From the NCBI GenBank assembly GCA_913058555.1, contig CAJXRJ010000541.1, positions 1 through 5,340 of the forward strand: DNA of 5,340 nucleotides, read 5' to 3'. Numbering within the stretch: the stretch's first letter is position 1; the number at the start of each line of letters is the position of its first letter. Made by a program: the position numbers and the translations under genes. The stretch is from an uncultured bacterium. Lineage in GTDB: Bacteria > Planctomycetota > UBA1135 > GCA-002686595. Below, piece after piece: positions 4,992 through 5,340 of this stretch. A model generated the notes under the pieces. That model was not told the origin of the DNA and ran no database searches. It was given only the letters and a program-made list of their open reading frames with translations.

Positions 4992-5315
4992 ATGAGTGGA
5001 TCCTTCGGAGAGATGGGCAACATCCTTGCCCAGGCCCAGAAGATGCAAAAGGGCCTAGAAGAGGCGCGGGCCGAACTGCGCGACGCGCGCATCGACGGCA
5101 CCGCCGGCGGCGGCGTCGTCCGCGCGACCGTGGACGGCATGGGCGGGATCCTCGAGATTCACCTGTCCGACGAGGTCGCCGGTGGGGGCGACAAGGCCAT
5201 GGCCCAAGACCTGCTCGTGGCCGCCATCAAGGACGCCCAAACCCGGGCCCAGCGCCAGCACGACGAGCGCCTCGCGAAGGTGACCGGCGGCATGAACCTG
5301 CCGGGCCTCTTCTGA
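4992..5315 (+). CDS. ybaB: YbaB/EbfC family nucleoid-associated DNA-binding protein
   Basis: YbaB proteins are small dimeric DNA-binding proteins that coat the nucleoid; their exact role is not settled. The 107-residue product matches the family length (about 100-110) and layout: an N-terminal helix with ILAQAQKMQKGLEEARAEL (11-29), a central beta region GTAGGGVVRATVDGMG (36-51), a second helical part with DLLVAAIKDAQTRAQ (73-87), and the family tail GGMNLPGLF (99-107). Most charged residues lie in the helices. ATG 4992 is chosen because it puts the conserved helix at the expected distance; a TTG at 4929 would add 21 unconserved residues that read through the intergenic hairpin. No Shine-Dalgarno site precedes the ATG. 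The position after dnaX is the usual one, and recR is the expected next gene. Confidence 0.95.
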   Translation: MSGSFGEMGNILAQAQKMQKGLEEARAELRDARIDGTAGGGVVRATVDGMGGILEIHLSDEVAGGGDKAMAQDLLVAAIKDAQTRAQRQHDERLAKVTGGMNLPGLF

Positions 5316-5340
5316 TCCTTGGGGCCCCTGACTTCCCCCT

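Overview
This is a high-GC bacterial chromosome segment of ordinary information-processing genes. It holds a partial arginine-biosynthesis gene on the minus strand. To its right, all on the plus strand, are tRNA-Arg(ACG), tadA, tRNA-Ser(CGA), tRNA-Ser(GGA), the small SRP RNA gene (ffs), dnaX and ybaB. No phage, transposon, CRISPR array or other defence module is visible. Pairing the tRNA-Ser/ffs group with dnaX and ybaB is common in bacteria, and recR often follows ybaB, so it may lie just past the right edge. The phylum cannot be fixed from the window. High GC, an AOTC/SOTC-type transcarbamylase and weak or absent Shine-Dalgarno sites in front of several genes would fit a planctomycete-like lineage, but this is only a guess.

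Layout. 1-825 (minus): 5' part of an N-acetyl- or N-succinyl-ornithine carbamoyltransferase, running off the left edge. 826-1108: divergent intergenic region with a perfect 9-bp inverted repeat, a short tandem repeat, a GC palindrome followed by a T run, and a good sigma70-type promoter for the tRNA. 1109-1185: tRNA-Arg(ACG). 1367-1891: tadA, the deaminase whose main substrate is that tRNA. 1892-1990: a nested inverted repeat. 1991-2080 and 2220-2309: two serine tRNAs with encoded CCA, separated by a 21-bp-period duplication and a bulged hairpin. 2401-2527: 4.5S-type SRP RNA ending in a T7 terminator. 2536-3047: about 510 bases without a convincing gene but with several good hairpins. 3048-4898: dnaX. 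4992-5315: ybaB.

The plus-strand genes serve decoding and replication. TadA makes inosine-34 in tRNA-Arg(ACG). The serine tRNAs read UCG and UCC/UCU. The SRP RNA directs membrane-protein targeting. DnaX is the clamp-loader subunit of DNA polymerase III. YbaB is a small nucleoid-associated protein usually found with dnaX and recR.

The most interesting items are: the substrate tRNA directly upstream of its modifying enzyme; a proline at the specificity position of the transcarbamylase that predicts succinylornithine use; an in-phase A_AAA_AAG heptamer late in dnaX; and the hairpin-rich ffs-dnaX interval, which could hide an undescribed RNA. None of these is proven by the sequence alone.
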